A DNA stretch of 64,000 nucleotides from Sternotherus odoratus. Its lineage: Eukaryota; Chordata; Testudines; Kinosternidae. The translations under genes were made by a program, and so were the position numbers. Under the pieces are notes generated by a model. It made no database searches. It was not told the DNA's origin and saw nothing but the letters and a program-made list of their open reading frames with translations. Of this stretch, positions 11,934 to 25,400 are shown in pieces; the first letter of the stretch is position 1; each line of letters opens with the position of its first letter. The stretch is taken from the NCBI GenBank assembly GCA_032164245.1, contig JAVMKO010000001.1, positions 250,985,644 to 251,049,643 of the forward strand, in the 5' to 3' direction.

Positions 11934-12110
11934 AGAGAAGGAACTGAGGAGCCCGGACTGTGCGCATGCTGTTCAAATGCTGAGCTCAAGAGGCAGGCAC
12001 AGTGCGTGCGCAGCCCACGGTAGTACTGCTGTACAAATCTCCAATCAAAGGTGCTGGGTTGCACCTTGTCCTGAAGTGGAGCACCCACAGGGACCTCTCT
12101 CTCGAAGAAT
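11934..12110. repeat. DIRS terminal inverted repeat (5' end of element)
   Basis: Partner of the repeat at 6200-6377, in inverted orientation. Its outermost about 50 bp (ending ctctctcgaagaat) is also found, inverted, inside the element at about 6491-6540. Confidence 0.9.
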
Positions 12111-12112
12111 CT

Positions 12113-15100
12113 CTGAATTCTGTGAGTGCCCAGTGGAACATGGGGTGGACACTCCAGAGAGATGCTGGGAGGGCTCAGGGGATGGAGTGCACCTACTTTT
12201 TACTTGCAGAGGGAGCAAAGCCTGCTTAGGCTGAAAGGGGAGTGATTGTGTTGCCCAGGGCTGGTGGAGTCAAGGAGCTGACCCCTGGCAGACAAAGAAA
12301 GTTTCCTCCCATAAAGGCAGGTGGTAGTGAGGTGCCTCACAAATCCTGAGCACCCCCAGGAACCATCACAATCATCCTTTGGAACTCTCAGTCAACACAG
12401 ATACCCAAAAGCCAGTATGCCTCCAGATTGTGTCCTGTTACAGTTCTCTAGTAGAATGCAGCCACACCTCCAGAAAACACTTAAGTACATTCTTAAAATC
12501 ATCCCTGTTCAGGAAAATTCCAAAGCATGTACTAAAACATGACTAAGTACTTAAACTCCATTGAAGTGCTTTCTTGGATAGGTATGCTTTCCTGAATCTA
12601 CAGCCATGGGAACTCCAAAAACAACTACACGTTTATTTTCCGAGGTTCATAATGTTTACATTACTTACCATTTATTTAGTGCAACGTATCTGTATTTTCA
12701 TATTTTCATATTATCCCCTTCATTAGTGTATGCTGTACATATTAGAAAATTACTGTAAATGTAGGAATAGTATAAGCCCTTAGTACAAAGAGCTAAGATT
12801 TCCAGACACTAAGCCTTGCATCCAATTTCTCCCCCTCCCATTTCTGGCACAATGCTAGCAATTGTATTTATCAGTAAGTATATTGTAAAGAGCCATCCTA
12901 GAGTGAGTGAGGAATAAACCAATATTTTCAAGATCCTTTTATGATTCCATGAGGAAAGTACTGGACTTTTCAAAATAAGACGTTTAAACTATGCTCTTGG
13001 TTATGCTTCCTGTCACTGCACAGCAAATGCTTAATAGAGGTTTCCCACACCAAGAATCAGCTATTTAATTAATACATGTATTATATATTTCAGTTTACTG
13101 TGAAAAAAATCACAGTAACCGAAGAACCCTTCAAATAATGTTTCGTCGAAGATTTAAATTTAACAGTCAAAATCTAATTTGGTAACTATGACAACATGAC
13201 ATTTATTTTGACAAAATATCTTCTAATTTTCAACTGTTAAATACACAAGCTGACCAAAGCAGATACCACAGTTAACAAGGAACATTTGCTTACATTTTCT
13301 TATACCCGATTCCAACAATACAGAAGAATAATTTACCTAAACTCAGTCTCTGGAAAGAATTATCTGGATACTACTTTTTATTAGCCGACACTCACTTTGA
13401 ATGAACATGGTAATCTTGTTTGGAATTTCGGGGTCTACACAGATTGTGTCCTCCTTAAAAACCTACACTGCCTTGTGGACTGAAGTGCATTAAGTTGTGT
13501 TTTTTTACCCTTCAAATCATATTCTGCGTTCTAAAATAAGAGATAACCAAATCAGTAGCACATATGTTTTAACTCCATTTGTTCAAATATTATTCACATT
13601 AGTTCTATACATGGATACGAGGTTTTCCCCTGCCCTGCACTGGGACGGAGAGCAATCAGTTGCTGACAAAGTTAAAGTTACTCAACGAATTCACACTAAA
13701 ATGTAACCTACCGTAACCATTTGTATAGTCTGGTGGGGCATGTCCTCTAGATTTGAAATATTCATTAATTTCCTCCTCCCCCGCCCTTTTTTCCCCCACC
13801 CCCACCAGAAAGCTATCTTTTGTGAGATAACAACAGCTTGCCTTATTCCTCTGCAACAAGCACCTTACTCACATTATTCCCCAGAACAGTCCACATGGTC
13901 TTGACATCCATTTGCTTGGTGCACAGACAAAGAAATAGCAATGTTGGCTTCTACTACAATAGAAAGAAGGGGAGCAATAGAAGGAAAGTACAATATGAAA
14001 CAGACAGAATTTAGCATAGAGGTGTTTCCTCCCCCTCCCCCCCGATTCTAAAAAGAGGGGTAAATAACCATGAAGAGCTAAAGGGTCACTGCCTTCAAGT
14101 CTAAAGTTTAAAAATGTAGTTTAACACATTTTCTGTTTGGTTAATTATTTTAAGAAATCCACTCTCCTAGGTAGCCAAAACTAACGATTTCAGAACCATT
14201 CCACATATGCAAAGATATCACACCTTTGAAAGGAACACTAGGGCAGCTTCCCTTCAAGTGTGGTTGACCACACAACCACTCCCAGTTCTTCACAATCCAT
14301 TTGCATGAAAAGCCATTGTGTGGCTTCATGTTCATGTGTATCACCAATTTCACACCAAATTTACTCAGCTCACAATAAATGCAATTTTTCCAAAACAGCC
14401 GCCCTTCAATCTCACACTGGGCTTAAAGTCAAGCTGAGCTTTCTCACACCTCATCATTGATAAAAGTTCTGCAGGCCAAATTATGCTCTGAGTGCCACCT
14501 GTGCCAACCTACTTTCCTAAGAATTATGCCCTCTGTCAGTTACATGTGGGCATCCCATTGGTTGCCAGTAGAATTACAGAGATGTAATAGATATTTGGCC
14601 TTCAGTATATTACTTGTGATTAAGCATTAAAAGGAAAGAGCCCAACTTGACTTTCAGATGTCAGAGTAAATTTGTATAGAAGACAGATAAGCTACATCTA
14701 TTTCACTGTAAACTGAGCAAATCTGAGATGGCAGAAGTGATAAAGAACATGCAACCCCAGAAGTGTTTTCCCCCCTAAGAAGTTACTTTTCCAAATATAA
14801 CCACAATGTACGGTTTAGGAGAGAACTCCTAAAGACCCTTTCAAGAGATCTGGAGTAAGCGTCAATGTGTTTCTCAATACCCATGAAGAGGATTACCTAC
14901 AGTTGGGGCATCAATGTTGGAAGTGATGTAAAGTCTCTTTTCCAAAATCCTACCAAGACATTACATCACAGTCAGGATACAGACTGAAGAGGAAGGATAG
15001 AAGGTATGGAGGAATAGATCAGGACTTAATGCTGTACTGGGACACTGAGGGACTGGGTCATGACTTGCAGAGGAAGGGAGAGGGAGGTGCCAACAGTTAG

Positions 15101-15842
15101 GATTTTCTTGATGGGTTGAGAGAGGGAAGTCTGAACTGACCAAAGCAGTCAGGGTCACAAATTACTAGAATCAGGCACCTATGAAGAAGATAGAGATCAC
15201 AAAGGAGAAATAAGTGGGATTGAGTGGTTCTAAGACAAGCAAGTTGAGCCAAAAATCAGGCAAACAGGTGAGTCCAGTCCGAAGACATTCTGTTATGGCT
15301 TGGGCGATAAGACACTAGCATCATAGCGTAGGATTTCTTGTTACAGTCCTGATATTTTTGAGTCAGGATAAAGTAGACAGAATGATCACCTGCTCTGAAC
15401 GTGTGAAAATCTGAAATAGAATATAAACATAAGGAAACAGATTGTTTTAAATACCTTTATTCATATTTGATCATACATAATCAATAGACACCTTTCTAAA
15501 AACACACCAGCAGTCAAGCTGCAGGTTTCAGAGCACCAAAAATTACATTAAACAATGATGGTGCACAGAGCAGAAGTATTAAAATACCAACAAAGTGTTT
15601 TTAAAAGTGTTAACAAAAAAAATTACTTTCATGAATGAAAATAAATTTGATATGGATAGTTTTAAGTTTCCAAGGGGTTGTAACAAAGCCAAGTAATTTT
15701 TTTAAAGCTTAAAAATATTTTTTAAAACTTGACATATCTTTAGAGACTTTACTATTAAAACAATTCTCAGTAGTGTGAAGAATAATTTAGATTATCCTTC
15801 ATCTTATCAAGTTATTTAATACCTCAATGCAGAGAAAGATGC
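12113..15842. other. Intronic sequence without recognised gene
   Basis: No coding region or RNA gene recognised. The first few hundred bases (about 12113-12320) are less AT-rich than the rest and could be a further repeat bordering the DIRS element, but no boundary was found. The remainder is AT-rich with C-runs at about 13780-13805 and 14028-14043. Confidence 0.5.
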
Positions 15843-15925
15843 CTATTCAGGAAGGGCACTTAAGCATGTGCTTAACTTGAAATCCATGGGACTTAGTCAT
15901 ATACTTAGGTCCTCACCTAGGACAG
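15843..15925. repeat. Old interspersed repeat (cttaagcatgtgctta family)
   Basis: Contains attcagg, gcacttaagcatgtgcttaa and a following atccatgggact segment, the signature of a palindromic repeat widespread in turtle and bird DNA (typically ending in ...aagtgctttgctggatc-type sequence). Related degraded copies lie at 27640-27762, 33738-33827 and 61375-61455. Identified by recognition only. Confidence 0.45.
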
Positions 15926-17279
15926 CACTTATACCAGCAGTATATTTTGCCCTTGTCTTCTTGGATTTAAAGATGTTTAGTCCTGAAGCTCTAAGTAACT
16001 TCTGCAATAGGATTTTAAGTCTCTCCAAGCACAAAAATAGCCAAATTGAATATAACATTAGTAAATAAGCTATTCAATATGCATAAGTGAGATACGGATT
16101 TCAAAGATAGCTTTCTTTAAAAAGTTAAATACATCTTCACTTTTGAATTACCACGCTGAACTTTTTACAGCATCACCACACAATTGTGTTTGTGGATTAA
16201 ATCAGTTTAAATCAGTTAGTTTTAAATCAATTACTGCAGTCGCATATTTAAACAAACATTTTATCAATTTTCTAAAAAACTATGAATTATAAATTATGCG
16301 TATTTTACAGACTATATGACAACAACAGAAATCAGGATGTAGGCAATAAGCAGTTTGATAGCTATTCTTGGCAAAGGAGAAGCCACATGAATGATTTTTT
16401 AATTTGAAAGGGCCCAATTTAAGTAAATCCAATGTGAATGGCTCACTACACATGTATTTAAGCAGCACTATCTAAACAATTATTTTTACACAATATACTT
16501 CTACTTAAATGCATTCCAACATAATAAGAAATCACAGCTGCCATGAAGCTGTAGCCTGAGGGCTGTGTTAAGATTGTTAGGCAATTTAGGTATGCTGGTT
16601 AATTTAATGAAAGATCTAGGCATTAGTTAAAAACGTTTCACGGTGAACTGATTTAAGAACCTAAATGGAAGGAGGCATAAGCATCTGATTAGTTTATTCC
16701 AATTGCCAGATGCAGATCATGGGGAAAAAAGAAAAGATGCTCTTCCTCTATTGGTAAAGGCTAATGTTAATCCCCTATAGGAATTTCCAAAACTGGCTGT
16801 GGGGTGGTTTTTAGAAATCCGAAACTCAAAAAATAAACATTGTTCTTCAGAACCAATTTCCTAAACTCAAAAGTTTGCCTATAAGGTTCAGTAATATGCT
16901 TCAAGTAATGCCAGATACGTTTTCAGCTGATCTAGCACCACGCTGGACTGAATTTGGATATAGAAATACTCGTATATAGAACTGCTACATACTGATTTTA
17001 AACTATGTACAGAACAGGCTTTCCCTTAAAAACCTTAAAAGGGTGACAAGCCACACTGAATTATATCTACCTCCACATTTCTCTCCTGAGCCCTCCAACA
17101 CACTTAAAGTTAAGTTAACAATTTGCTTCATTTTGTAGAAATTTCAAACATGTAATACTGTACATCTTAGCATTTTGACATTTTGGGCTCAACTCTTTCC
17201 TAAAAACCCAGGGAAGAAACAACATGAAAAATAATGGATTTATTTAATTAAAGTTCTCTTTACAGATATATGTTATAGT

Positions 17280-20200
17280 TAGAAATTGAACCAAAAGTGC
17301 AGGGGGCGACGGGGGTGTCTTAAGAGCAGTGATGCTTGGAGCACAAGAGAAGCAGGTTTCACAGACTCCTCTGAGGTCTCCTATGCAGAGGATGATGAGG
17401 CTCAACTTCACTTAATTTGAGATTTGAAGATCTGCTCACAGTAGTACAGCTGGAGACTTGCAAGCTTTATCGATGTATTTACTTGAACCCTGGGGCAGCA
17501 AGGTAAGAGGGGCCAGAACAAACATTCTGCATAACACTTCAATGAACTACAGGACACCAGAATGTCTACTGAATGAATGTTTATTTCCTAGGAGCTGTAA
17601 TCTGTCTGGGCTTCCACCCCGAAGATAGCCAATATTCTGGCTGTAAGGATCCTGCATGATCTGAAAAATAAAAATTAAAAAAATCTCCTCTTCCATAACC
17701 TGATTTGTGTCAGGGACTCTTACTTGTGAGAGGTCAAGATTCATGAATAAAGTCTCGTCATCTGGAATCTCAGAAGGCCCTTCTCAAGGTCTTTCCACTG
17801 AGGCCTCATGGCATTGTAAGGGCTGAAAGTTCATGCAGCAATTTTTGGGGAGTGAGGAGGAAAAGAAGAGCCACTGGATCCACCAGGGTAGTATTGAGTG
17901 CAACATAGTTCTAGCTGAATTTTCTTGGTATGAAAGGAGGACTCAGGAAAAGTGGCCTGGACCTTTCAGGCTGCAAAAGTCCTCTTAGAATCCCACTGCT
18001 AATTGCAGGGCTGATCTCTGTGGTTACAGCCCAGGGACACCCAGAACAGCTTGTCTGACTCAGCTGACACAGGTGGAGATGGGGAGGTGGTCTGGCAGTG
18101 GGCAGTCTGAGGGAAAGGCTGCTGCTGCAACATGTTGTATGAAGTGAAGAGGGATAGCTTAGAGTTAAGCTCCTATTAAAAAATCTCCCACTAAACTCAT
18201 TCTCTGGGCCTTTGCCACAACTGCAGGGAGGGGTCAGCAACATCTCCTTTGACCAGTGCGAGTTCTTACTCTGGCACCCTGCTCCATTGTAGTCACACAG
18301 ACAAATCAAAGCATCAGGAGAACTGCCAAATCCAGCGATGTGAAAGTCAGTAAATCAGATTTCCCTGGCTGAGAGAAAAAAAAAAAAGTGTCTGGGTTCA
18401 CCTACATGATTTCCACAGTCATAGTATCCCAGCTCCTTTGTGCAGAAGGAAGAGCAGTAGGAGAGCCTACAGCACAAAGCAGTACTGTCAGTCAGGGTTG
18501 GAGACAATGAGGTGCAAACCCTTCAACAGGAAGTTTTCCAAACTACAGCAAAGTGGGTGGGACGAGAAATTCCTTCCCTATTCCTCACAAAAATCGAATG
18601 AGCCAGAAGCTCTTCCCCTCTCAATCTAGAAAGGTGGGCAACAAAGAAAGGGCAAAGGACCAGTCAAGTCAGTCCTCCATACTTAAGGAGATGGCAATAC
18701 AAGCGGCTATCCCCAAGAGGGCTCTACCTACCTGCAACACTGACAGAAGGTTCAAGAATTCAGTTCTACCCAGGGAACAAGGGAGGAGCAAATCCTGAGA
18801 GCAGATCCTTCTCCAAAGGAAATCTCATTTTGACTCTGCAACTTGGGAGCTTCTGCCTGAAACTGACTCTCTCTGATATTTCTTGGATTCTGTCTTCTTC
18901 CTTTCTTCAATCATCTTTCCTGTTGGTTTCTTCCCTTTGCTTTGGGGATCAGCTGGAAAAAGAATGAAGCAGAAGGCTAAGGCATGACTCCATAATTCCA
19001 GAACAAAGAGGTAAGACTGAAGGGGAAGGAGAAGCGTATTTGATACCTTCTGAATAACAGCTTCTTTATAGGTTTTTTCAATGCTCTGATTTGTCCAAAA
19101 AAAAAAAAATGGCTAAAATATTTCAATTTTTAAAAAATTGCCAATAGGCTAAGACCAAGCACAAGAGTTTTTTGTCCAGAAAGGTTTTTTTCATATTGTT
19201 ACAAGTAGGGCTGGTCAGAAAATTTTGAACTTGTCCAAATTTGGTAGAAAAATTAAACTTTCACCATTCTTCCTCTTCCTTCAATTTTCTGACAAGCTCT
19301 AATTATAATCATAGTATCTACTATTGCAACACAATGAGCAGCTCCCCACAAGATTAGGAAGAAAGAAGCTGTGAGATGAAAAGGTGTTTGTACTTACCTG
19401 GAATTGTCCCCCTTTTCTTAGCAATACTAGTCCACACCTCCAATAGTAAGGTCTTCCTCTCTACTTGCAGAACCAGACCTGTCAATCACTGGCAGCAAAG
19501 TAAAACTCACTTCCCCTCCTGAAAGCTCACCAGTTTGGAAACTTCAACAGTTAATATTTTACTATGTACCTGTAACTACACATGCCTACTGTAGAACACA
19601 AGAACTGCCACAATTCCTGTGTTATTGTTTTGCATTCTTAGACCAATTTTTCTTCCCTGGGGAGCTGGATCTGTGAAGCTTTAATTACCTGAACACTTTT
19701 CTATCTTCCTATTTTTTAGCATAGGAAGTTCCATAGATCTTTAAGATTTTGCCAGCACTTGTGTAGCTGGAGTGATGGGGCATGACAGCTGAAGTGGACA
19801 CAAATATATGCCTCATTATTTACTTTAGTTTGCTTTTGTTCACTGAGGTACACAAGTACCTGAAGTAAATGAATGAGTAAGGGGGCTCTAACCAAGTTGC
19901 TTTACTTGCAGATGAAGAAAGATCCTACCTGTTTCATCAGTTCACCTTCAGACCCTGAATAGGATGAAGACTTTGTTTAACGTACAAGCTTTTTCCCAAT
20001 AGCACGATCATCTTGTAGACAGTTGAGGATGCACTTTTAGTTGAATTTCATGATCTCCACCTGCATATTTGAATTTTAAAATCACCAAATTGGTTCACTT
20101 CTTTCCAGAGATTAAAATGGTGGACATGAATTTGGCTGAGCATCATCTCTTTTTAATTATGGCTTGCCTCTCAAAAGCCAGATGCAGCCTAGTCAAGCCT

Positions 20201-22400
20201 GCTTGGCCCTTTATGCAAGACTAGCCCTTGAGGAGAAAAAGGTCTGTCCTGCTTTGTTGGAAAAGTAGCTGACCTAGCAAGATATTTATCAGATCCAGGC
20301 AGCAAGGTGGTCTTAGCCAATATATCATCTTTGTTTTCTCTAACAGTCTACATCATTTGGGATAGGAGTGGAAAAGGAGAAAAGAAAACTGGTAGTATAT
20401 GTAGTGCTTTTTGGAACAGAACTTCTGCTGCTATGCATTTGGTAGCTGAATACTCAAAAAGGATAAAAATAATACAAATCAAAGTAATAATTCATATATT
20501 GCATGGTGAATAAGTCTCACTTGTTGTATCTGATGACTGTCACTACTTTGCTCCTAAAAGAGTTTTCATGTTGCTAGAAGACGTTGCTTGCACATCCACC
20601 TTCCACAACTGTAGTGACACGTCATGTCTTGAGTATCGCCCTGCAACCCCTGGTGCTGGCTGACAGGTATTGGGAGTCCAAAGAGTCATCCAAAACACAA
20701 ATAATAAAACTTCTGCAGTATTGAACCCAGTCCAAATTCTCTCTTGGTGCTAAGCAGTAGTGCACCCAAACATTAAATCAATCCATCCACTCAAGAATTT
20801 GCTAAGTAAAGCAAGCAAACACATGCGATGGCCTGGCCCATCCCCTTGTAGTTTTCTCTCAGGCAGAAATCTACCTTCGGATACCTTGGAATCTCTCAGG
20901 AAGAAGTGGCTAGCTTTTCAATGCACACGTGGGCTTTTTATCCTTTCCAAGGGAGTTCCTAAATTTGCATAGGTTTATCTTGAGGACTCTGGAATAGGAA
21001 GATGGGTTTCTGGTTTGCATGATCTAGCTACCATACACTCTAATGGGACTTTTGAACTCCTACAGTTACATTGGTTGGATTCTGCTATATAGATGTGTCT
21101 GTCTGGGCTGGGGACAGCTAGATTCTTCTGCATCTTTTTGGAAGCTTGTGGGATGGTGCTTTTCACTTAGCCTGTTTTCCTACTTCTCCTTTTTCAGATT
21201 TGGAGGTACAGAGGAAAAAGATCTAGCTCTGATGCACCTGAATTCCTCTTAGACATGTCACAAACACAGTTCCTTCTACGTCTGGGGTTTGTGCTTATCC
21301 AGGGAAGTCTATGTTCTTGCCCCTATTTGGGTTATTTTCATGAGGGCCATCGTAAGAGACTCAAGATGCTGGACTGTGCTTGAGCCAGCAGGAAGATCCC
21401 AAGTATTTACTGGGAAAAGAATTTGCGGATTCCTTTGATATGGAGGGCTGTGTCGAGTTCTCTCTCGCTGATGGAGAAAGAACATCCTGGTACAACACCA
21501 ACAGGGAAAAACAGGCTGACTTAAGTCTCTGGTAGACGGTCACAACAGATTTAAAAAATGGACTATGGTGCCCTTTTCTGCCTGGTTCACCAGCTGTACT
21601 GCATGCTGGTCATCTTCCTTTCACAGCCTTTTGTGGAGAGGCAAGAGACAATGCTGTTGCTCCACGCAATGAACTACTTTTATTGTTGATCGGGACTCTG
21701 GGAGTGCAGCAGCTCCTGCTGGTGCCTTGTCTGAGCTGGCTTCGTTCTATTGCCCCTAATAGGAGAGGGCTAACTATCACTCAGTGCTTCTTGGGGTTAG
21801 GGAGACAGTAGCAACTGTCTCCCTGTATCTTTCATGGCTCTGCTCACAACTGCATAACGTAGACCTTCACAAGTCTGTATGACCACTATGGAAGCCCTGT
21901 CTGGAAAACAGACAAAAATCCTCATAATGCATTTGGTAAGTAGAGAAGAGCATAAGCAGAAAAGCTTCCCTTTTCCTTTCTTCTTTGTCTATTTGTTTGC
22001 CATACAGAGAGCAGCAATCATCTGAGTGCACACTGCTGCAGTACCTCAGCAAAGGAATGCAGAATCAAAGTCTAACTCCAAACACCCAGCTGCTAAACCA
22101 GATGTATTTTAGCCCTCTAGATCCACTGAATTCTTTTGCTTTGTTTAAAAGTGTAACTGATCAGTGGCAGCAGTGAAATATGAACCACCTATCTACAGCT
22201 ACAGATGTAGAAGTAAAATGTCAGGTTTTATAGGTAAAGTGATTTTTATCCTGCTTCCAGATATTGACAAGTCTGATTCTACTTCTAGGACTGTAAGTAG
22301 GCTTAAAACCCACTACAGATTTGTTGACCTACCACCTATGCCGAAAAAAGAGTAAATCCTGGCAAAGTAAATATATTCTATTGGCACCAATATGAAACGT
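17280..22400. other. Interval of higher GC and complexity, nature unknown
   Basis: Compared with the AT-rich flanks, this interval has fewer A/T runs, many short open frames (60-130 codons) on both strands, and splice-like signals, including an exon-like block at 19398-19488. None of the translated frames resembles a protein that I recognise. It could be unique sequence hosting a non-coding transcript, or an old large transposon whose ends are eroded. No terminal repeats were found. Confidence 0.35.
19398..19488 (-). ncRNA. Exon-like block (putative non-coding exon)
   Basis: On the minus strand a 91-base block is bounded by an acceptor-like ttgctgccag and a perfect donor, CAG followed by GTAAGTA (GT at 19397-19396). 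All three sense frames contain a stop, so it would be non-coding if transcribed. It is in the same orientation as TSC22D1, so it could be a cryptic or alternative exon of that intron, or part of a repeat. There is no transcript evidence in the sequence itself. Confidence 0.2.
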
Positions 22401-25400
22401 ACATGAATTGTTAAAACATTAACAATGGACATGTCATAATGATTGCTTAAGCACTGTGTGGTGTTGGTTATTGATAATTATGGAAAACCTGATTTAAAAA
22501 AAAAGTGGGAAAATGGCTTTTGAACAATACAGCAGCTACATTTTAAGGGTCTGTTAGCATTTCCTATAGAAACTTTGAGGGATTTTAACACAGATGAATA
22601 AAACACGCTTAAGGCTGAAACTTGGCATAAAATGTCTCATAGAAGCAATTTTAGTTTCCTTTAAAAGCAAATTAGGTTTAATTATTTGAGACAGCTACAA
22701 AAATAACATGTGATCCTTACTCTCCCTTGGGATGGTCACAAGAATCAATAAGATTATCTTATTTTATATCTTCAGTAATCATCTGAGTTAAGGTAAACCA
22801 AATGTTAATGAAAGAGAGAGATTAAATGGGGAGGTATTGCAAATACCAGGAGAAAAGAAAAAGGATAAAGAGATCTAGAGAGGGGTAGAAAATATGAGCA
22901 GGAAATAAAATTAGATTCAAAATCACAAAATATACAAGTTACGGGTTTATCTACATTGGAATAACGGACATATGGAAAAATACAAAAACTAAGTAAGTGA
23001 ACCTTAGCTAAGCAGCAACTAAATGGAACACGGTAACATCTGAAGGGTGTAAATATCAAGAAAGGAGAGGAATTGAAGGTGCTGTAAGAGGATACAACTA
23101 GGAGTAACAGAATGAAATTTAGCCCATTGAGGAAAATGCTGTGACAAGGAAATCTTATAGACTATATGGAACAGTCGTCCATGGGAAGAGGTGAATAGCT
23201 TATTTTCTTCAGACATTTAAAAATTACACTGAATTAAGTACTAGAAATGTACTGTGGGAAAAAGCACCCTGACAACAGGTGAGACTAGATGAGGCCACAA
23301 GAAATGATTATTTTTTCCCTTTCTGATCACTGGACAATCAGTGGTGTAAATATCCGGGCCTTAAGAACTTTTGATGGCATAAAACACTGGTTTCTAGCTT
23401 CAATATTTCTTGAGATAACAGCCATTACAGTGGAGGAAGAAAGAAGCAAAATGATAACCTGAAATTGATTTTAAGGTCAAATATCACACAGCCTACCATG
23501 AAAAGAAACTAATGCTATATACCATCAGAATGCTCAGAATTGCAACTTTCCAATTTGTATAAAGCTTTAGTTTCTAACCAGTTTGTTCTAGCAAGGCATT
23601 TGTGTCACCATTTGGGAGCTCTGCTACCAATGATGTGGACCACATCAGATTAGAATATATTTGATTAAATTAGAGCTGAATATAGCACATCCTGGGACAG
23701 TGCAGTTTTCAATCCTTGGATGACCATCTCTAATATAAGAGTTTCACAGAGTTCCCAGCACATCAATCAACTTTTGTGTCACATTTGCACAAATTTGAAG
23801 TATATTTCTCTTGCCTATTTTAAAGTCAAGAGAACACACATAGGAGCAGTAAATACATGGGAGTAATGAGGCTGAATCATTATCATTATTGATAACAAAT
23901 GATTAATGAAAGAATTATTATGCATAAATGTAGTCATTTGATAAACCTTATAATTTTGGTTTAAAAAATATTACCAAGTCATTGATATAGTGGTCCAAAA
24001 AATTCTCACTTTTAAGAGTCATTTTAAGTTATATGTAACGTTTTAAAATCCTTAAGACAAGGGGTTATGAAGGTTGGGGTTTTTTTATTTTTTGCTTCCT
24101 TTCAAAGTCTGTATGCCAAGTGTAGCCAACAGCAAACTTCAGCAGCCTAGTTATACATAATTTTAAACCATATTTTAAGAGTCAGATCTCATTTGCACTA
24201 ATAGTTCATTGTAAAGAAAAATACCTTCTTTCAATTTTCAGGAAATTCAAAAGCCTCAAGTTGTTCTGGAAAAAGCACTTGAACTGGTTACAAAATTATT
24301 TTTTGTTTTTCAAAGATACAGTGGCTTTTTAAAAAAAAAAAAAAAAATTTTTGGAAGAAAAACAAAACCAAGGTTACCAACATATTGGTATACACATATA
24401 TATGCTTAACATTCTCCAATTATTGTGCAAAACTTGCAATTTCTTTATATTAATAGGGGCTTTGATTTTACTTCTCAGAATTCCGTGCTCGGTTTACTTG
24501 ATTCAGTTATATCTGCAATTAGCTTATGTGAAGGGTAACAACTACAAGAAGGCTAATTGCATTTTTCAAACTGAATTTTGCAGATGACATTTTGCTAGTC
24601 TATTCTCCTTTGGTATTTACGCCTGCTCTTCTCCATGACTCTCCTCTGATGTTTGTAATTTCTGGAGAACTCAAATATAGCAAAAAGGGGAGAAATTTTA
24701 CATCCTTTACATATAACCATCCTACTCTCAATAAATATAGATCATTTTCATTAATGCTAGTGGAGAATTATACATTATGCATGGAAAAGAAAGAATCCTA
24801 AATAGACTATTTTTTGTAGCATTCACTCAAAAATGTAAGTGCTATCCTATTTTGAAAAGGGACTCAATGGCATTGTGTGGTTCCAAGTTTATTGTGTTCC
24901 ATGTCGAATGTTCTCAAATTTCAGGGGAAAAGATTGTTTCCTATCAGCCTCGCAATCGCAGCCTGGAATATGAGACTCGAGCTGGATTATTTTCTTGTCT
25001 TTACCAGCAATAAAGGATGAGGCTGATTTGGGCCCTCAGTTATACCAGTTGACTAACTGGAACTCAATCTTATTGCTGAAGCACAAGCAGATCCTTGATG
25101 TTCTCATAGTTGTGTTGGTTCTGCTAACAGGATTACAAAGTGGTAAAAGCTTATTTTAGTCTAATGTATACAGATATGATTGAATACATATGGGGAACAA
25201 TTTAAAGCCCTGACCTCACAAATGACCAGTGTGCCCATGCCCTATGTACTACAGGATCAGGGCCCTAGATCAGGTAAGAAGGTTCAATTTTTAGTCCTTT
25301 TTCAGAGTAGAGCCACACTTTAAAAGTTGTTGTTTCACACAGCTTATTACACATAAGATATTAACAGTACATAAAGTAAAGCTGATCTTCGCACAGAGCT

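Larger units (their letters stand above)
6160..12112 (-). mobile_element. DIRS-type tyrosine-recombinase retrotransposon, near full length but inactive
   Basis: Reading on the minus strand from 12112 down to 6160, the order is terminal repeat, Gag-like region, reverse transcriptase with YLDD, RNase H, tyrosine recombinase, internal complementary region, terminal repeat. The ends are inverted, not direct, repeats of about 177 bp, which distinguishes DIRS elements from LTR retrotransposons. An internal complementary region next to the 3' end matches both outer ends, the arrangement used by DIRS-1 elements to form a circular DNA intermediate that the recombinase integrates. Every coding region carries frameshifts or stops, and a hAT element of 321 bp interrupts the recombinase. 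The outer boundaries are approximate to within about 10 bp; no target duplication is expected for this class. Confidence 0.9.

Noticed and set aside
6160..12112. Possibility that the element is an endogenous retrovirus or LTR retrotransposon
   Set aside because: The ends are inverted rather than direct repeats, no protease, integrase or envelope-like frame is visible, and tyrosine-recombinase boxes are present.
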